In this document: piece after piece, positions 8,609 through 16,705 of the stretch | How the letters are laid out: every line of letters begins with the position of its first letter | How positions within the stretch are numbered: position 1 is the first letter of the stretch | Source of the DNA: Cyclobacterium qasimii M12-11B | GTDB lineage: Bacteria > Bacteroidota > Bacteroidia > Cytophagales > Cyclobacteriaceae | Length of the DNA stretch: 64,000 nucleotides | Assembly (NCBI RefSeq): GCF_000427295.1 | Contig: NZ_ATNM01000143.1 | Span: 21,621 to 85,620 of the forward strand | Direction: 5' to 3' | Notes under the pieces: model-generated | Seen by the model: the letters and a program-made list of their open reading frames with translations, nothing else | Database searches by the model: none | Told to the model about the DNA's origin: nothing | Position numbers and translations under genes: made by a program

Positions 8609-10051
8609 CTAATTAAATTTAAATGAGAAAACATCTGCATCCTTTAAATAAATCCTCATTTTTATTGCCTTTCCAGCCAATTTGGACAGGTCATTGGATT
8701 TATTCCAATAAACAGTTCTTGAGATTTCATTTCCTATGATGGGCTGGCATTCCTCCAAGGAATAACCTGGCAACTTATTTCCATCTTCATCAAGCAACTC
8801 CACCAAAATCTCACCTGCTGCTGAAGTAGCATAATTCAACTCCAGAACATCTCCCTCAAATACAAATGGTTTTGTGGTCATTTCGCCCCCATCATATCCT
8901 GCAGACAAAGAAGCAAAACCATCCAATCTCATCGAATACCTTCGTAAATGAGCCGTTGGCTGGGCATAATCTTGATTGACATAGATAGACATTTCCGTTT
9001 CCCCGGTTTGCACGATATTTAATGCGGGATAATTGGATCGGGAAACCCAATTTTGCAAACCTATGCCTGGCTTGATAAAGGACTCCATGAATTGCCTTTG
9101 ATAAGCCCCTCCACCTCTGGAAGACATCAATATGGCATCAGAGCAATCATTATAGTATTTTGGATTCACACCTAATTTTTTAGCCTCTTCATCATTAACC
9201 ACTTTCCTGTTGGGCATAAACCTTGCACCAATTGCCAAATATATTTGAGGAGCACGATAGTAAGGACTTGTTTGCTGGGTATATAAATGTTCATATGGCC
9301 TGTTCCCAAAACTCATTTGAACAGGTTCGGACCAATTGACAAAATCCTTGGAGGTGGTTCTTCCAACGGAACGAAAACCACTGTAGCCATCACCCGTCCA
9401 GGTTCGGAAATAACAAACATATTGACCCTCACTTATGGACCAAAAAACCACATTTTGGGAGTCGAAAACTCCTTTGGTGAATACTGCTTGTTCTTGCAAT
9501 TTCTTCCATTCTTTACCGTCACTGGATACATAAGCTACCAATCCACTGTCTTTGGTTCCACCCAGCGCTTTGTATCTTTCCGCATTTTTCGCTTGTGGAT
9601 TACTGTCCAAAAATGGACTAAAATTATGGGTAACCGGAGCTGCATTTGCCAATATTACATTGTTTTTTTTGACCCCTTTAATGGTGTATTGATTTAGATT
9701 TGGCTTGGTCCAATTAATGCCATCCTTAGATTCAGCATAACAGGTTACCTCTCCGTCATTACCATCACTTCCTGCCTCAGGTACACCTCGATAATATGCT
9801 CTGTAGGTATCCCCATCCTTGATGACAGTAAAGTAGGCGGAAAAAGCACCTTCCCAGGGTTTTTCAAATTTTATAACGGCTCCCTCATCTATTGGCTCAT
9901 GCATTTTGAGTTTGGCCCCATTCAGATCCGCTATTAAATACTCATCCACAAAAAGTTCTCTATTGCTCCCAATATTTGGAGCCTGAGCAAAGGCAACTCC
10001 TTGAATTAAAAGCATAAGAATGAGCATTGTATGTTTTTTGAATCCTTGCAT
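8609..10051 (-). CDS. Secreted five-bladed-propeller glycosidase-like protein (paralogue 2)
   Basis: ATG 10051 gives 480 residues and starts 1 nt after the stop of the upstream paralogue; the ATG at 10084 would overlap that gene by 32 bp. A signal peptide ends near AFAQA. The mature start SNRELFVDEYLI is a hallmark of GH32/GH43-like five-bladed propeller proteins of Bacteroidota and Planctomycetes. Inside are AESKDGINWTKPN, ERYKALGG, SSDGKEWKK and QQTSPYYRAPQIYLAIGARFMP. The last ~120 residues (FVFEGDVLELNYATSAAGEILVELLDEDG...) form a beta-sandwich-like C-terminal domain. It is strongly similar to the upstream neighbour along its whole length, so a tandem duplication. Function inferred as an exo-acting glycosidase; no catalytic triad is assigned with certainty. 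Confidence 0.8.
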   Translation of the reverse strand: MQGFKKHTMLILMLLIQGVAFAQAPNIGSNRELFVDEYLIADLNGAKLKMHEPIDEGAVIKFEKPWEGAFSAYFTVIKDGDTYRAYYRGVPEAGSDGNDGEVTCYAESKDGINWTKPNLNQYTIKGVKKNNVILANAAPVTHNFSPFLDSNPQAKNAERYKALGGTKDSGLVAYVSSDGKEWKKLQEQAVFTKGVFDSQNVVFWSISEGQYVCYFRTWTGDGYSGFRSVGRTTSKDFVNWSEPVQMSFGNRPYEHLYTQQTSPYYRAPQIYLAIGARFMPNRKVVNDEEAKKLGVNPKYYNDCSDAILMSSRGGGAYQRQFMESFIKPGIGLQNWVSRSNYPALNIVQTGETEMSIYVNQDYAQPTAHLRRYSMRLDGFASLSAGYDGGEMTTKPFVFEGDVLELNYATSAAGEILVELLDEDGNKLPGYSLEECQPIIGNEISRTVYWNKSNDLSKLAGKAIKMRIYLKDADVFSFKFN

Positions 10052-10052
10052 T

Positions 10053-11468
10053 TTAATGAAATCTAAATGAATAAATGTTTGCATCTTTTAAGTATATCTT
10101 CATTCTGACAGTCTTTCCAGAAAGTTTGGAAACATCAGTATTTTTGTTCCAATAAACGGTTCTTGCCAGTTCATTCCCTATAATTGGCTGGCATTCTTCT
10201 TTAGAAAAACCTGGGATTTTATTTCCATTCTCGTCCAGCAATTCAATGAATATTTCCCCGGCAGCGGATGTCGAATAATTCAACTCTAAAGCGCCGCCTT
10301 CAAACACAAATGGTTTGGAGAGCATGTTACCACCATCGTATCCAGCAGATAATGAAGAAAACCCATCCAACCTCATCGAATATCTTCTCAAATGAGCAGT
10401 AGGCTGTGCATAATCCTGGTTGACATAAATGGACATTTCAGAATCACTGGTCTGTACCACATTCAAAGCTGGATAATTGGTACGGGAGACCCAATTGCTC
10501 AACCCAATTCCTGGCCGAATAAAGGATTCCATAAAATAACGATTGTAAACAGCCCCTCCTCTTGAGGACATTAAAAAAGCATCCGAACAAGCCTTATAAT
10601 AATTAGGGTCAATGCCCATCTGTGCAGCTTGCTCATCAGTGACAACTTGTTTGTCGGGCATAAACCTCCCTCCAATGGCAAGGTATATTTGAGGAGCCCT
10701 AAAATAAGGACTGGTCTGTTGTGTATACAGGTGCTCCAATGGAGCTTCACCATACTTCATCTCAACCCCTTGATCCCAAGTTTCAAAATCCACTGAAGAA
10801 GCCCTGCTTACTGATCTAAAACCCGAATCCATGGTTCTGAAATACACCAAATATTTATTTTCTCCAGGAGACCAAAAACTAACATTTTGAGAATCCAGAT
10901 TACCTTCATTTATAACAGGTTCATTTTTAGTTTTGACCCAATGTATGCCATCTTCTGAGGAAAGGGAATATAAACCTGTTACCTTCTTACCAGCCAATGC
11001 TTTGTACTTTTCATTGGCCTTTGCATTTGGGTTGGTATCCAAAAATGGGCTAAAATTATGCGTCAATTCCTTATCAACCAAAATCACATTATTGTCCTTA
11101 GACCCATTGACTTCATGAATTCCGAGATTGGGTTTGTACCAGTTTATTCCATCCTTGGATTCTGCATAACAGGTCAGCTCTCTATCGTTGCCTTCAATCA
11201 CATCCGGCAATCCACGATAGTAGGCCCTGTAAATGGAGTCGTCTTTGATAATGGTAGAGTACAATGAAAACTTTCCTTCCCAAGGATTGTCCAAATTGAA
11301 GGCAACACCCTCATCTATTGGAGCATGCATCTCCATGCTTGCTCCTTCTAGCTGATCAATCAAAAAGTCATCTACAAAAAGTTCTCTATTGCTACCTATA
11401 AATGTATTTTGAGAATACCCTTGAGCACTCATTAGAAACAGCAACAAAAACAACCAAACTTTAGACAT
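10053..11468 (-). CDS. Secreted five-bladed-propeller glycosidase-like protein (paralogue 1)
   Basis: ATG 11468 gives 471 residues; the frame can be extended only to a TTG at 11483. A signal peptide ends near QGYSQ. SNRELFVDDFLI opens the propeller domain, followed by AESKDGINWYKPN, EKYKALAGKK, SSEDGIHWVK and QQTSPYFRAPQIYLAIGGRFMP. A C-terminal beta-sandwich segment begins at FVFEGGALELNYSTSAAGEI. The downstream paralogue shares all these blocks. The shared C-terminal block LRRYSMRLDGF(A/S)SLSAGYDGG is almost invariant between the two, while the N-terminal halves differ more. It leads its operon, with a predicted promoter and palindrome at 11523-11589. Whether the pair cleaves different linkages of one glycan is inference. 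Confidence 0.8.
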   Translation of the reverse strand: MSKVWLFLLLFLMSAQGYSQNTFIGSNRELFVDDFLIDQLEGASMEMHAPIDEGVAFNLDNPWEGKFSLYSTIIKDDSIYRAYYRGLPDVIEGNDRELTCYAESKDGINWYKPNLGIHEVNGSKDNNVILVDKELTHNFSPFLDTNPNAKANEKYKALAGKKVTGLYSLSSEDGIHWVKTKNEPVINEGNLDSQNVSFWSPGENKYLVYFRTMDSGFRSVSRASSVDFETWDQGVEMKYGEAPLEHLYTQQTSPYFRAPQIYLAIGGRFMPDKQVVTDEQAAQMGIDPNYYKACSDAFLMSSRGGAVYNRYFMESFIRPGIGLSNWVSRTNYPALNVVQTSDSEMSIYVNQDYAQPTAHLRRYSMRLDGFSSLSAGYDGGNMLSKPFVFEGGALELNYSTSAAGEIFIELLDENGNKIPGFSKEECQPIIGNELARTVYWNKNTDVSKLSGKTVRMKIYLKDANIYSFRFH

Positions 11469-11522
11469 GGGATTTTTTTTCAAAGTAAAGATTAATTAAA
11501 ATACTGTAAAAAAACTACACAC

Positions 11523-11530
11523 TAAAGTTA
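11523..11530 (-). promoter_or_regulatory. Predicted -7 box of the tandem glycosidase-like operon
   Basis: On the minus strand this reads TAACTTTA, one base from the TAnnTTTG consensus. It lies 55 bp upstream of the ATG at 11468 and has no obvious -33 element. The spacing to the palindrome at 11574-11589 is identical to that in the susC-like promoter. The remainder of the gap to 11930 shows no gene. Confidence 0.45.
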
Positions 11531-11573
11531 TACCATGAAAATATTACTTCCTCCTACTTTTTTATGGGATTTT

Positions 11574-11589
11574 AATACAATATTGCAAA
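11574..11589. promoter_or_regulatory. Putative activator-binding palindrome, second copy
   Basis: AATACAATATTGCAAA is identical to the 16 bp at 8311-8326. The CAATATTG centre (11581.5) is 51.5 bp from the -7 box edge, exactly as in the susC-like promoter. Identical sequence plus identical placement argues for one regulator controlling both operons. Confidence 0.55.
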
Positions 11590-11930
11590 ATAATCTTCAA
11601 GTTGATCAGATAAATTTATACAGATCAGAATGATTGACCGTAAATTGGGCAAAAATAAAAGTGACTTTTAAAAGGGTTTGGTCACTAACAAAGAAAAATG
11701 AGCATTCCTATTGTTTGCTAAATCCAAGCAAACAGAATGTACAACCGGTCTTCTTACGAAAAAATTAGCAACGTCAATTTATTGCAAGTCAAGTATGGGA
11801 AACAATCCCAACCTTTAACCTGCAAAAGATAAAAAATAGGCTAAAGCATCATGAATGCATTAGAAAAAATGTACAAAAACTAAAATGGAAAAGGAATGTT
11901 ATTTTTTTGGACAATGAAATTAAATCCAAA

Positions 11931-12457
11931 TTACTCCATCTCTCTGCGAAGTATAAATTTCGCCTTAACCAACTGATTTTTCACAGTATTCTTAGAAATC
12001 ATCAATAAATCTGCAATTTCATTGTAAGATTTTTTCTCGAAATAATTCATTTCAAGGATTTGTCTCCTTTTGGGTGAGAGATTGCCTATGATGCTTTCCA
12101 TTTTGGTTAGCTGTTCCTCTTTCACCTGCCCACAATCATCTTCCTGCTGGTGAATCCTTTCCCAAAACTGCTCCTTCAAAGTCTTATTTTTATTTAAGGC
12201 TTTTAAGTAGTCGAAAATCTCATTTTTAACAGAAGTAAAAACATAAGAATTGAAATTCAATTCAGGTTTGATGTTTTTCTTCTTTTAAGAATTTTCATGA
12301 ATACTTCATGATAAATATTTTCCGCTTCCTGTTCATCCTTAATTATGGAAACACTAAAGCGAATCACAGGTATTCTGTAATATTGGTAAATTTCTTCAAA
12401 AGCTTTTTTGTCGCCATTTCGAAAACCATCCATTACTTTTTTGTCAGGTTGCTCCAT
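11931..12457 (-). pseudogene. ECF-type RNA polymerase sigma factor, split by a single-base frameshift
   Basis: The first frame (12457-12257) encodes sigma region 2 (AFEEIYQYYRIPVIRFSVSIIKDEQEAENIYHEVFMKIL). The second (to 11931) encodes NFNSYVFTSVKNEIFDYLKAL and region 4 (LSPKRRQILEMNYFEKKSYNEIADLLMISKNTVKNQL). Adding one A to the A4 run at 12283-12286 joins them into a normal 175-residue FecI-like sigma factor reading ILKKKKNIKPELNFNSYVF. As it stands, the second frame could only start at TTG 12260, overlapping the first stop as TTGA. No FecR anti-sigma gene is adjacent. It sits between the GH20 gene and the glycosidase operon, so a role in controlling this locus is plausible. Frameshift or homopolymer error cannot be told apart here. 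Confidence 0.8.
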
Positions 12458-12915
12458 ATTCCAAGTATTTATTGTTTTGGTAAATTATTTGGTGGCCCCT
12501 TAGAATATATAATTCTTTACGACCACCTAATTATTTATGAATATCAAGGAATAAATTGGGAATTTCTGCGCAAATCACGTATTTAAATCTTCATTTTGCG
12601 AAAACAATTAAATCACTAATAATTGTAAATGAATGTCTTATGAAAAAATTAACAAAAATTTAATGAATAGTTTATTGAAAACACTAGAATATTACCGAAA
12701 AATTAAAATTGCGTTAAATTTTGATAGGTTAACTTTTCATTTTAAATTTTAACCTTTTCACCAAACTAATTAAATGGTAATCCACTCAATTAGCTTGGTG
12801 ATTTTTATTGGTTAATTTAATTTTAACGATATATTATTCTGTTAAAGTATGTTAAAATTACCTAATACATGAAAACCCATACATTACTTTATTAAATCAG
12901 AATTTTATTTAGGTT
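12458..12915. other. Gap between hexosaminidase 3' end and sigma-factor gene; holds one imperfect hairpin
   Basis: This very AT-rich stretch has no convincing coding frame. An inverted repeat pairs CACCAAACTAATT (12759-12771) with AATTAGCTTGGTG (12788-12800), with one G-U-type mismatch and a 16-nt loop. It is a possible 3' structure of the hexosaminidase transcript. No clear -7 box for the sigma-factor gene is seen. Confidence 0.4.
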
Positions 12916-15528
12916 TTACTTAGCCTCTCTTAGCTCCCAATTCTTTGGTGAAACTTTTATGGCTCTGCTTCCTTTGCCTGTATCATCAAAAACCTTGAGA
13001 ACAATTTCTCCACTGATCTCTACTGGCCCAGTATATTCTTTAGCTGTCATTGTAGGCTCAGTACCATCAGTGGTATACCTTATTTGCAAGCCAGGGAAAT
13101 TTACATTGGCATACATTTTACCATCCACAACTTTGGCACCAGCAGGAGCGATTCGATAATTATAACCACCATTCCACCATTTCAGTCTCGAAAATGCTGT
13201 TTGCCCAACTCTATTTGCAAATTGATTCCAGCCTTTAGCAATGCTTTGATCCATTTTAACCAAATCAGTTTCCTTTTCCCAATCACGTTCCGCTGCCCAG
13301 GCACTTTCAGCAAAGCCAAGCATTTTAGGAAACATATAGTACTCCGCCATATCCCTACCTTTCACTGTTTCAGTCCATAGCTGCGCTTCCAATCCTATGA
13401 TGTTTTTCTTAGCTTCAGGCTTTATCCTTACCATATCCTTAAACTCTTCATCCCGATCAATTACCTCTCCCATACTGGTCTTATAAGTGGTCTTGAACCA
13501 ATCATATGGAGCAAAGGCCCAAGCATTCTTGGTATTGACAAATCCAGCCCAATATAAACCCGGTTCTTCAGGGTCATTGCTGTAGGCCAAGTCAAAATAA
13601 AAGTTGGACACATTACATAATACAACATCATAGCCCATATTTGCCAACTGATATCCCAGATCAGGATAATCAAACATATTGTTCCATATATAAGGAACTA
13701 CCTTTTTGTCAGCAAATTCCGGATTGGGTGTATAAACTCCAGACTCATCTTTCAATAGCACCATTTCTTCCCAAACATGCATTTCTAAATCCCTATCTGC
13801 CAACTTTTCCAATAAAGTCCTGAAAAAATAAGTTTGCAGGTTTTTAGGATCTTTGATTTCAGGAAGCTTTTCCATAAGCTTTTTGGCCTGAGGTGAGGCA
13901 GTCCAGGCACCTTCTGCTACTTCATCTCCTCCAGAATGCATCTTTTTAAGCTCCAAACCAGCCTCTTCATACATCTTCGTCAATTCATCAACTACCTTGA
14001 GGTAAAAGTCATATGTTGAAGCACTGGCCACATTCACTACATTGTCTTTGAATGATTGGGCAGACATGTACTTCGACTGGTCTTCCGGGTCTATAAGCCG
14101 ATAAGCTTCCGCTCCCTCTGTGTCACCCTCTTCCATTAATCTCAGGTATCTTTTTTCCATAGACTTAATGGCCGCTCTGGCATGTCCTGGGAAATTCAAT
14201 ACTGGAATCACTGTAATATGCCTCGCTTTTGCATATTCAAGGATATCAATAAATTCTTCTTTAGTGTAGAAGCCACTTCCATGTTTTCCTTCCATATAGG
14301 AAAATGGACCAGACCCATATCCTGGATGGACTGATGGCTCATGCATACTCTTGGCATGTTGTCTTTGTCCGCCTACTTCAGTAAGCTCAGGTAAACCTGG
14401 TATTTCCAATCTCCATCCTTCATCTTCAGTTGTATAAAATAAAAAATGATTCAACTTATAATGTGCCATAATGTCAAGGGTCCTTTTAATGGTCTCCTTG
14501 GTTTGAAAATTTCTTACCACATCCATATGCAAACTTCTGAAACCAAATCTTGGAGAATCAGCTATAGCAACATAAGGTAAGGTGAAAGGCAATTGTGGAT
14601 TCAAATAAGTATCATTTCCTAAAAGGGCCAGTAAACTTTGCACACCGTAAAAAACTCCTGCAGGATCAGTTCCTGATATCGTCACCCCATTCTGGTTGAT
14701 ATCCAATTGGTAAGCTTCTTCTTTCTTCCCATTAACCTCAATATTTGCCAGCTTTAATAATATCCCGTTATTGCTGGTAGTACCGGCTTGAGTTGAAAAT
14801 TTAACACCAGCAAGGGAACTGAGCTTCTCACCAAGATATTCTGCTTCATTTGAAAGTCCATCTTCAAATCCAATAGTCGTTTTTTCATCGATTTTAAATT
14901 CACCATCCCCTTCTATCACTTTATAAGGAGTAGGTATTATTGGGAATAATTCTTCCTTATTCAATTTCACTAAATTCTCATTGCTTTCATATTGACTTTC
15001 GGCTGAATAAGGGGCCTCTTTATCCATGGTACCTCTCAAGCGCTGTTGGTCTTCTGTAAAAGGCTTAACCTCTAAATTATTCACAGCAATAATCTCTTCA
15101 GATTCTCCATCTTCACTGTAAAAGACAAAATACAAACCCATTGGAGCGTCCGATTCTTTAATGACTCCCTCGATTCCTAAATAAGGGATCTCAACACGCT
15201 CACCTGGAGCCAATGAGAAACCATCTTCTGGGCTCAGCTTGTACCAATCTCCGTTAAGGTGCGTAATGTTTGCATTTTGGGTGGACAATATACCTCTTGG
15301 AGACATACTAAAAAACAAGGCCCAACCATCTTCTCCGAGCGTCAATTGGCTGCGATTTTCAATTCCGAAACTGGCTTCAAATTGACCCTCTTCGGCCGTA
15401 AAGTTACTTTTTATTCCCCAATCAATATAAATATCATCAACAGCCTCATTCCAATCCGGTGAGGATTGACAAGCGAAAAAGCAGTTTATTAAAAGTAAAA
15501 AGGAAACGATCCGAGTGATTTTATTCAT
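12916..15528 (-). CDS. GH20 beta-N-acetylhexosaminidase lipoprotein
   Basis: The 870-residue product has a lipoprotein signal (lipobox FFAC, Cys 20). An N-terminal chitobiase-type carbohydrate-binding domain (~30-165) precedes a GH20 N-terminal alpha/beta domain (~190-325). The GH20 catalytic barrel begins FGFRSLHMDVVRNF. The catalytic motif H-S-G-G-D-E is at about residues 530-535; the D-E pair acts by substrate-assisted catalysis through the 2-acetamido group. Other GH20 blocks are WRLEIPGLPELTEVG, VIPVLNFPGHARAA and GLEAQLWTET. The C-terminal ~80 residues (ANVNFPGLQIRYTTDGTEPT) form the chitobiase C-terminal domain. It removes terminal beta-GlcNAc or beta-GalNAc. It is divergent from the acetyltransferase gene across only 75 bp, so the two probably share a control region. 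Confidence 0.96.
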   Translation of the reverse strand: MNKITRIVSFLLLINCFFACQSSPDWNEAVDDIYIDWGIKSNFTAEEGQFEASFGIENRSQLTLGEDGWALFFSMSPRGILSTQNANITHLNGDWYKLSPEDGFSLAPGERVEIPYLGIEGVIKESDAPMGLYFVFYSEDGESEEIIAVNNLEVKPFTEDQQRLRGTMDKEAPYSAESQYESNENLVKLNKEELFPIIPTPYKVIEGDGEFKIDEKTTIGFEDGLSNEAEYLGEKLSSLAGVKFSTQAGTTSNNGILLKLANIEVNGKKEEAYQLDINQNGVTISGTDPAGVFYGVQSLLALLGNDTYLNPQLPFTLPYVAIADSPRFGFRSLHMDVVRNFQTKETIKRTLDIMAHYKLNHFLFYTTEDEGWRLEIPGLPELTEVGGQRQHAKSMHEPSVHPGYGSGPFSYMEGKHGSGFYTKEEFIDILEYAKARHITVIPVLNFPGHARAAIKSMEKRYLRLMEEGDTEGAEAYRLIDPEDQSKYMSAQSFKDNVVNVASASTYDFYLKVVDELTKMYEEAGLELKKMHSGGDEVAEGAWTASPQAKKLMEKLPEIKDPKNLQTYFFRTLLEKLADRDLEMHVWEEMVLLKDESGVYTPNPEFADKKVVPYIWNNMFDYPDLGYQLANMGYDVVLCNVSNFYFDLAYSNDPEEPGLYWAGFVNTKNAWAFAPYDWFKTTYKTSMGEVIDRDEEFKDMVRIKPEAKKNIIGLEAQLWTETVKGRDMAEYYMFPKMLGFAESAWAAERDWEKETDLVKMDQSIAKGWNQFANRVGQTAFSRLKWWNGGYNYRIAPAGAKVVDGKMYANVNFPGLQIRYTTDGTEPTMTAKEYTGPVEISGEIVLKVFDDTGKGSRAIKVSPKNWELREAK

Positions 15529-15603
15529 AATTAAAATGTTTAAGTAGCCTTATTATTACACCTCATGGTATTAAATTGACTATTAAATAAAAAAATATAT
15601 TGT

Positions 15604-16701
15604 ATGAAGCCTACAATTACTAGATTAATATCTCTGGATGCACTCCGGGGTTTTACAATTGCCGCCATGATTTTGGTGAATTATCCAGGATCATGGAGCC
15701 ATGTATATCCACCTTTATTGCATGCAGAATGGAATGGAATGACCATGACAGATTTCATTTTTCCATTTTTTATTTTCATGGTGGGCGTCTCAGTGGCATT
15801 TGCCTATTCTAAAAGACTGGATGAAGGTGTTCCTAAAGGAGGAATGTATAAGAAAATCATCACAAGAGCTATAAAGCTATTTGTTCTGGGAATATTTCTA
15901 AACCTTATTCCCGACTTCGATTTTTCAAATATGCGGATCGCTGGAGTATTACAAAGAATATCAATTGTCTTTCTAGCGAGTTCATTTTTGTTTTTAAATG
16001 TTGGCTGGAAAAAGCAAGCCTACCTTGGTGGGGGAATTCTAATATTTTATTGGTTATGCATGACCTTGATTCCTACGCCAGATGAAGGAGTAGTTATGTT
16101 AGAGCCAGGGCGAAACTTAGCGGCCTGGATTGACAGAATGTTCTTACCAGGAAGAATGTGGGAAGTGACATGGGATCCAGAAGGTTTCTTCACTACACTT
16201 CCAGCAATTGTTACAGGTATTCTCGGTCTTCTTGCCGGTAGAATTTTGTTATCTGTAAAAGGTGAAAATTTAAAATCAAATTACCTGATGGCTATAGGAT
16301 TGGTATTGGTATTAACTGGCTTACTCTGGGCACAGGTTTTCCCTATTAACAAACACCTATGGACAAGTTCTTTTACTTTGATCACCGGTGGAGCAGGATT
16401 TATTGCTTTAGGTGCAAGTTATTTTGTCGTAGATATTCTCGGTAAAAAGAAAGGTACTTCCGTGGGTATCATTTTTGGAGCCAATGCAATTACAGTCTAC
16501 GTTTTAGCGGACGTCTTGTCATTGCTTTTTTACACGCTTGAAATAGGTGGTCAATCGCTCAACATGTATTTTATTGATGTATTTACAGGAATAGGACTTC
16601 CTGTAAATCTGGTAAGTATGATATATGCCATCTTATTTGTCATGCTCAATTTCATACCGGCATACCTACTGTTTAAGAATAAGATCTTCATTAAACTATA
16701 A
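15604..16701 (+). CDS. NagX/HGSNAT-type transmembrane acyltransferase (DUF5009-like)
   Basis: This 365-residue membrane protein has about ten hydrophobic segments. The start RLISLDALRGFTIAAMILVNYPGSW and the motif LLHAEWNGMTMTDFIFPFFIFMVGVS match the family of heparan-alpha-glucosaminide N-acetyltransferase and bacterial NagX. The His of LLHAEWNG aligns with the acetyl-acceptor His of human HGSNAT (H-A-S-W-N-G). The family moves an acetyl group from cytoplasmic acetyl-CoA across the membrane onto glucosamine. It lies divergent from the GH20 gene and 4 bp before a secreted propeller protein. Next to an SGSH-like sulfatase and a hexosaminidase this points to processing of glucosamine residues exposed by desulfation; that link is inference. 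Confidence 0.85.
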   Translation: MKPTITRLISLDALRGFTIAAMILVNYPGSWSHVYPPLLHAEWNGMTMTDFIFPFFIFMVGVSVAFAYSKRLDEGVPKGGMYKKIITRAIKLFVLGIFLNLIPDFDFSNMRIAGVLQRISIVFLASSFLFLNVGWKKQAYLGGGILIFYWLCMTLIPTPDEGVVMLEPGRNLAAWIDRMFLPGRMWEVTWDPEGFFTTLPAIVTGILGLLAGRILLSVKGENLKSNYLMAIGLVLVLTGLLWAQVFPINKHLWTSSFTLITGGAGFIALGASYFVVDILGKKKGTSVGIIFGANAITVYVLADVLSLLFYTLEIGGQSLNMYFIDVFTGIGLPVNLVSMIYAILFVMLNFIPAYLLFKNKIFIKL

Positions 16702-16705
16702 GCCA

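Noticed and set aside
9287..9697. 136-codon plus-strand frame inside the glycosidase-like gene
   Set aside because: It is antisense to a well-supported coding region and has no family features.
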